Assembly: GCA_030654205.1 (NCBI GenBank)
Contig: JAURXW010000245.1
Location: forward strand, 1-8,786
Reading direction: 5' to 3'
Source: Bacteriovorax sp.
GTDB taxonomy: Bacteria > Bdellovibrionota > Bacteriovoracia > Bacteriovoracales > Bacteriovoracaceae
DNA: 8,786 nucleotides
In this document: piece after piece, positions 5,994 to 8,786 of the stretch
How positions within the stretch are numbered: the first letter of the stretch is position 1
Layout of the letters: each line of letters starts with the position of its first letter
Program-made: the position numbers and the translations under genes
The notes under the pieces: generated by a model
Told to the model about the DNA's origin: nothing
The model's database searches: none
Seen by the model: only the letters and a program-made list of their open reading frames with translations

Positions 5994-7424
5994 TTACCCG
6001 ATACTATTTTCTAATTTCATTTCTATTAATTTTACTGCTTCTACTGAAAACTCTAGGGGAAGTTCTTTAAAAACGTCCTTGCAAAATCCATTAACAATCA
6101 TCGAGATACATTTTTCTTCCGAAAGCCCACGGGACTTTAGATAAAAAAGTTGCTCTTCACTAATTTTAGAAGTTGAAGCTTCATGCTCCACTACGGCCGT
6201 ATTATTTTTAACGTCTATATAGGGAAATGTGTTTGCCTGCGCCTTATCGCCAATTAGCATTGAATCACATTGCGAATAATTGCGTGCACCACTTGCACTT
6301 GGCATAATTTTAACCAGGCCTCTATAATTGTTTTCTGATTGTTCTGCTGAAATACCTTTAGAAATAATGGTAGACTTGGTATTTTTTCCAATATGAACCA
6401 TTTTTGTCCCTGTATCTGCTTGCATAAAATTATTAGTCAAGGCCACTGAATAAAAAGCTCCTTCAGATCCATCTCCAATAAGATTGCAAGACGGGTATTT
6501 CCAAGTGATTGCAGAACCGGCCTCAACTTGAGTCCATGAAATTTTAGAATTCACACCAAGACAGTTGCCACGTTTTGTAACAAAATTATAAATTCCGCCA
6601 ATGCCTTTTTTATCGCCTGCATACCAGTTTTGAACTGTTGAATATTTTATTTCAGCATTATCGTGAGCAATTAATTCAACGATGGCCGCATGCAATTGAT
6701 TTTCATCTCTTTGGGGAGCAGTACAACCTTCAAGATAATTAACAAAAGAATTATCTTCAGCGATGATTAAAGTTCTTTCAAACTGTCCTGTTTCTTTGGC
6801 GTTGATTCTAAAATATGTAGATAAATCCAATGGGCACTTAACACCTTTTGGAATATAGACAAATGAGCCATCAGAAAAAACAGCAGCGTTAAGAGCAGCA
6901 TAAAAATTATCTGAATAGGGAACAACTGTTCCCAGGTATTTTTTAACAAGTTCAGGGCGCTCTTTGACTGCTTCTGAAATTGAGCAAAAAATGACTCCCA
7001 CTTTTTCAAGTTCAACTTTATGAGTTGTTGCCACTGAAACTGAATCAAATACAGCATCAACGGCAACACCGGAAATTCTTTTTTGTTCATTCAATGGGAT
7101 TCCGAGTTTGGCGAAAGTGGCCAATAGCTCAGGATCAATTTCATCTAGACTTCCGGCCGGAGTTATTTTCTTTTTAGGGGCCGAATAATAATAAAGATCT
7201 TCGTAATCTATATCTGGAATATTTAATTTGGCCCATTTAGGATGTTTAAGTGTTTTCCAATGGCGAAAGGCCTTAAGACGATAATCCAGAAGCCATTCGG
7301 GCTCGTTTTTTTTTGCCGATATCATTCGGACTATTTCTTCGCTTAGGCCTTTAGGAAAAACTTCCGTTTCAATTTCTGTAAAAAAACCATATTTGTATTC
7401 GGAATTTAAAATATCTGTACTCAT
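5994..7424 (-). CDS. sufB: SufB, core scaffold subunit of Fe-S cluster assembly
   Basis: This 476-residue protein is the main scaffold on which the nascent Fe-S cluster is built, after sulfur from SufS reaches it. Family landmarks are NEPEWLLDYRLKAFRHW near the N terminus (40-56), the LEGCTAP block with C234 (matching E. coli C254 by motif), the ASGARNYSQCDSML block with C386 (matching C405), and VVEHEAS with E415 (matching E434). The last two are reported cluster-site residues in E. coli. C-terminal FYLKSRGLSEE is shared with SufD. Length is normal. The ATG overlaps the TGA of the upstream regulator as ATGA, and GGAG (7433-7436 on the complement) lies eight bases upstream inside that gene. 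The start is thus well supported and translation probably coupled to the regulator. Numbering equivalences were made by eye from memory. Confidence 0.97.
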   Translation of the reverse strand: MSTDILNSEYKYGFFTEIETEVFPKGLSEEIVRMISAKKNEPEWLLDYRLKAFRHWKTLKHPKWAKLNIPDIDYEDLYYYSAPKKKITPAGSLDEIDPELLATFAKLGIPLNEQKRISGVAVDAVFDSVSVATTHKVELEKVGVIFCSISEAVKERPELVKKYLGTVVPYSDNFYAALNAAVFSDGSFVYIPKGVKCPLDLSTYFRINAKETGQFERTLIIAEDNSFVNYLEGCTAPQRDENQLHAAIVELIAHDNAEIKYSTVQNWYAGDKKGIGGIYNFVTKRGNCLGVNSKISWTQVEAGSAITWKYPSCNLIGDGSEGAFYSVALTNNFMQADTGTKMVHIGKNTKSTIISKGISAEQSENNYRGLVKIMPSASGARNYSQCDSMLIGDKAQANTFPYIDVKNNTAVVEHEASTSKISEEQLFYLKSRGLSEEKCISMIVNGFCKDVFKELPLEFSVEAVKLIEMKLENSIG

Positions 7425-7918
7425 AGAGATTTCTCCGGAGAGTTAACTTCAAAATTAGTGTGAACATGATGAGGATTAAATTCAGTTCCCTGAAGAAGCT
7501 CGGCCAGTGTCAGTGTTTCAAGAAAAACATTAAGCTTTCTATTGAGCAGCTCCAAAGGAGTAGTGATATTACATTTGTTAAAAAGTTCACAAGTTCCTTT
7601 TTCACTTGTGCAAACTCGTCCAACAACTTTGCCTTCGATTAAGCGGACTAAATTCATATAAGTTATATCGCTTAAATTTTTATTCAGGGAATAGCCACCC
7701 TTGATACCTTTGACTGATTTGAGAATTTCTTGATTATTCATCAACTGCATAACTTTAGCGGTTGTATCAAAAGGAGTATTGAATTGATCACAAATCTCTC
7801 TGGCCGAGGTCAGGCCATGATCATGGCGCTTGTCACTTTCAGACTCAGTTGCCGCTTTGTCTGCCATGAACTTTAAGGCCATCAGAGCATATTCGACTTT
7901 TTTATTAATTTTTAGCAT
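7421..7918 (-). CDS. Rrf2-family Fe-S-sensing transcription regulator of the suf operon
   Basis: This 165-residue protein has a winged-helix Rrf2 fold. KKVEYALMALKFMA (6-19) is helix 1, the recognition region covers about 37-62, and VKGIKGGYSLNK (69-80) is the wing. Three cysteines, C103, C110 and C116 (CX6CX5C), occupy the place of the IscR/NsrR cluster ligands (CX5CX5C in IscR). This strongly suggests a bound Fe-S cluster and cluster-dependent DNA binding. The gene is first in the operon and overlaps sufB by four bases, so it is most likely an autoregulated control gene for suf. Odd points are a charged, His-containing insertion after helix 1 (ESESDKRHDHG, 25-35) and a His-rich C terminus (NPHHVH). 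The start is supported by AGGG (7925-7928 on the complement) six bases upstream. IscR-like, NsrR-like or SUF-specific (SufR-like Rrf2) identity cannot be settled by reading. Confidence 0.92.
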   Translation of the reverse strand: MLKINKKVEYALMALKFMADKAATESESDKRHDHGLTSAREICDQFNTPFDTTAKVMQLMNNQEILKSVKGIKGGYSLNKNLSDITYMNLVRLIEGKVVGRVCTSEKGTCELFNKCNITTPLELLNRKLNVFLETLTLAELLQGTEFNPHHVHTNFEVNSPEKSL

Positions 7919-7962
7919 GCAACGCCCTAATTTTTATCAGTAGTTTCATTTGGTTAGTTAAG

Positions 7963-7992
7963 ATATTCACAAAATAGCTTAAAATAGGTCAA
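7963..7992 (-). promoter_or_regulatory. Candidate promoter of the rrf2-suf operon
   Basis: On the - strand, TTGACC (7992-7987, five of six to consensus) is followed after 18 bases by GAATAT (7968-7963), a weak -10 preceded by TG one base before it, an extended -10 pattern. Transcription would begin near 7956, giving a leader of about 37 bases. The -35 box lies inside the 25-bp dyad at 7982-8006, as expected for a repressed promoter. The -10 is poor, so the exact boxes are uncertain. Confidence 0.4.
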
Positions 7993-8006
7993 AAATAAAC
8001 CTATTT
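7982..8006. promoter_or_regulatory. 25-bp dyad, probable operator for the Rrf2 regulator
   Basis: AAATAGGT (7982-7989) and ACCTATTT (7999-8006) are perfect 8-bp inverted repeats around a 9-bp A/T-rich spacer, 25 bp in all. This size is typical of IscR-type sites, although the sequence is not an obvious IscR motif. AAAATAG also occurs as a direct repeat at 7971-7977, exactly 10 bp before the copy at 7981-7987, so a third half-site on the same helix face is possible. It overlaps the candidate -35 box and lies 64 bases from the regulator's start codon. Binding by the neighbouring regulator is inferred from position. Confidence 0.5.
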
Positions 8007-8010
8007 CTTG

Positions 8011-8020
8011 CTTGTACAAG
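8011..8020. repeat. Palindrome CTTGTACAAG in the divergent intergenic region
   Basis: This perfect 10-bp palindrome lies four bases from the larger dyad and 54 bases before the start of the + strand gene. ACTTG recurs nearby at 8027-8031. It could be a second operator serving the divergent gene, but its length allows chance occurrence. No convincing + strand promoter was found: TTGTAC with TTTACT 16 bases on is weak, and TATGCT (8040-8045) has no -35. Confidence 0.25.
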
Positions 8021-8073
8021 TGAAAAACTTGGGTTTACTTATGCTTTTAGATCAAAATTCCGATTAGTTATCA

Positions 8074-8786
8074 ATGCGAAATTATTTATTTTATATTTTG
8101 ATAATTATTAACTCTACTCAAGTTTTTGGTCAAAGTGATCCTGAGCTAGAAAATGCCATCAAGAATTATCAATCCATTAAAAAAGAAATTAATGAAACCC
8201 TAAAGTCTAAAACACCTGACTGCTTACCTAGCACTCAGCAAGATTTTACTAAGACCTACTGCTCCATCAAAGATTTTTGTGAAAAAAGTGAAGTTAAAAT
8301 AAATAATTCAATTATTTATCAAAACGAAAAAGGTGAAAAAATTATCAACGATGCTTACTATGAAAGCCGCGAGGCCATTCGAACTTGCCTAAAAGAAAAG
8401 TACAAAGAAGAAATACAAAATAAAAAAAATGATCTACTTAATAAATTAAAAAAAGAATATTTAAAAAAAATCCTGGCCGAGAATATAAAGTTAAATCAGC
8501 TTGTAGCTAAATTAAATGAAGGATCTAAAATACAAAAAATAAGTGCTGAAATTGCAAACTTATCACTGAAGCTTGAAATATCTGGACAAGAATCTAACTG
8601 GAATAAAGCCAATGTTAGAAAAAATGATCTTTCAATAATACTTAAAAATACCGAAAGAAAAACAAAAACAAAACTCAATCCAGAAATTAAAAAATCACTG
8701 ATACAAATTCAATTTTTAAAACAAAATCCGAGCTACTTACAAGAAGTTGATGAAATGGAACGTGCTATGATTCCTGAAGAAAAGGA
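8074..8786 (+). CDS. Exported helix-rich protein of unknown function (N-terminal part, runs off window)
   Basis: The ATG at 8074 opens a frame of 237 codons with no stop before the window ends. The N terminus, MRNYLFYILIIINSTQVFGQ, reads as a signal peptide with probable cleavage after VFG (residue 19), so the product is likely periplasmic or secreted. The mature part is rich in Lys, Glu, Asn and Ile. It has four cysteines (50, 63, 69, 105) that could form two disulfides, and a long stretch at about 105-200 with heptad-like hydrophobic spacing (for example LLNKLKKEYLKKILAENIKL), probably alpha-helical or coiled coil. No enzyme motif is visible and I recognise no family. No clear Shine-Dalgarno precedes the ATG. 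It is transcribed away from the suf operon and shares its intergenic region. An earlier in-frame ATG at 8041 is cut off by TAG at 8065. Confidence 0.75.
   Translation, partial: MRNYLFYILIIINSTQVFGQSDPELENAIKNYQSIKKEINETLKSKTPDCLPSTQQDFTKTYCSIKDFCEKSEVKINNSIIYQNEKGEKIINDAYYESREAIRTCLKEKYKEEIQNKKNDLLNKLKKEYLKKILAENIKLNQLVAKLNEGSKIQKISAEIANLSLKLEISGQESNWNKANVRKNDLSIILKNTERKTKTKLNPEIKKSLIQIQFLKQNPSYLQEVDEMERAMIPEEK

Noticed and set aside
6767..7090. 107-codon open frame on the - strand inside sufB
   Set aside because: It is a shifted reading of sufB, which is intact and conserved across this stretch; the shadow has no plausible ribosome site or domain.
7432..7441. Palindrome TCTCCGGAGA before sufB
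   Set aside because: It lies inside the regulator's coding region and is largely explained by the sufB ribosome site GGAG with its chance complement.
7460..7642. 60-codon open frame antisense to the Rrf2 regulator
   Set aside because: It overlaps the conserved cysteine region of the regulator and shows no independent signals.
8041..8067. Eight-codon frame (ATG 8041 to TAG 8065) before the secreted protein
   Set aside because: It is in frame with the main gene but ended by a stop. GGG seven bases upstream is a poor ribosome site, so a functional upstream ORF is not supported.
8496..8678. 60-codon open frame on the - strand near the window end
   Set aside because: It is antisense to the secreted protein frame, which stays open for 237 codons and has a signal peptide. 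Its Phe/Ser/Leu-rich product is what the Lys/Glu-rich sense strand would give.

Overview
The window looks like a chromosomal segment of an AT-rich, aerobic Gram-negative bacterium. Three things point towards the Bdellovibrionota, perhaps the Bacteriovorax side: low GC, the style of the lipoprotein and secreted protein, and the gene mix. That placement is inference from general appearance and was not tested. No tRNA, rRNA, insertion sequence, integrase, phage gene or CRISPR array was seen.

Layout, left to right. (1) Positions 1-1146, + strand: the last 85 codons of an oxygen-dependent coproporphyrinogen III oxidase (hemF), overlapping by ATGA a ten-helix EamA/DMT-type permease. (2) Positions 1170-2043, - strand: a lipoprotein of unknown function, preceded by a 49-codon ORF with a strong Shine-Dalgarno. 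The 290 bases between the lipoprotein and the next large gene (1812-2101) are therefore not empty. They hold this small ORF, a long hairpin, a near-consensus promoter and an RNA inverted repeat that would cover the small ORF's ribosome binding site. (3) Positions 2102-7918, - strand: a complete SUF iron-sulfur cluster assembly operon in transcription order rrf2 regulator - sufB - sufC - sufD - sufS - nfu, tightly packed (4-base overlap, then gaps of 13, 2, 11 and 17 bases). (4) Positions 7919-8073: a 155-base divergent intergenic region with a 25-bp dyad placed over a candidate -35 box of the rrf2-suf promoter, plus a second short palindrome. (5) Positions 8074-8786, + strand: the N-terminal 237 codons of an exported, cysteine-containing, helix-rich protein of unknown function that runs off the window.

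How the genes work together. SufS takes sulfur from cysteine. SufB-SufC-SufD form the ATP-driven scaffold on which clusters are built. The Nfu protein probably carries finished clusters to targets. The Rrf2 protein has three cysteines placed to hold a cluster and probably senses cluster supply and controls its own operon. No SufE/SufU sulfur shuttle and no SufA carrier is encoded here, so these would have to be elsewhere. The SUF operon is conventional. The least explained part is 1812-2101, where terminator-like hairpin, promoter, ribosome-site pairing and a small ORF are packed together. A second unexplained feature is the strong excess of the tetranucleotide GGCC across the window.
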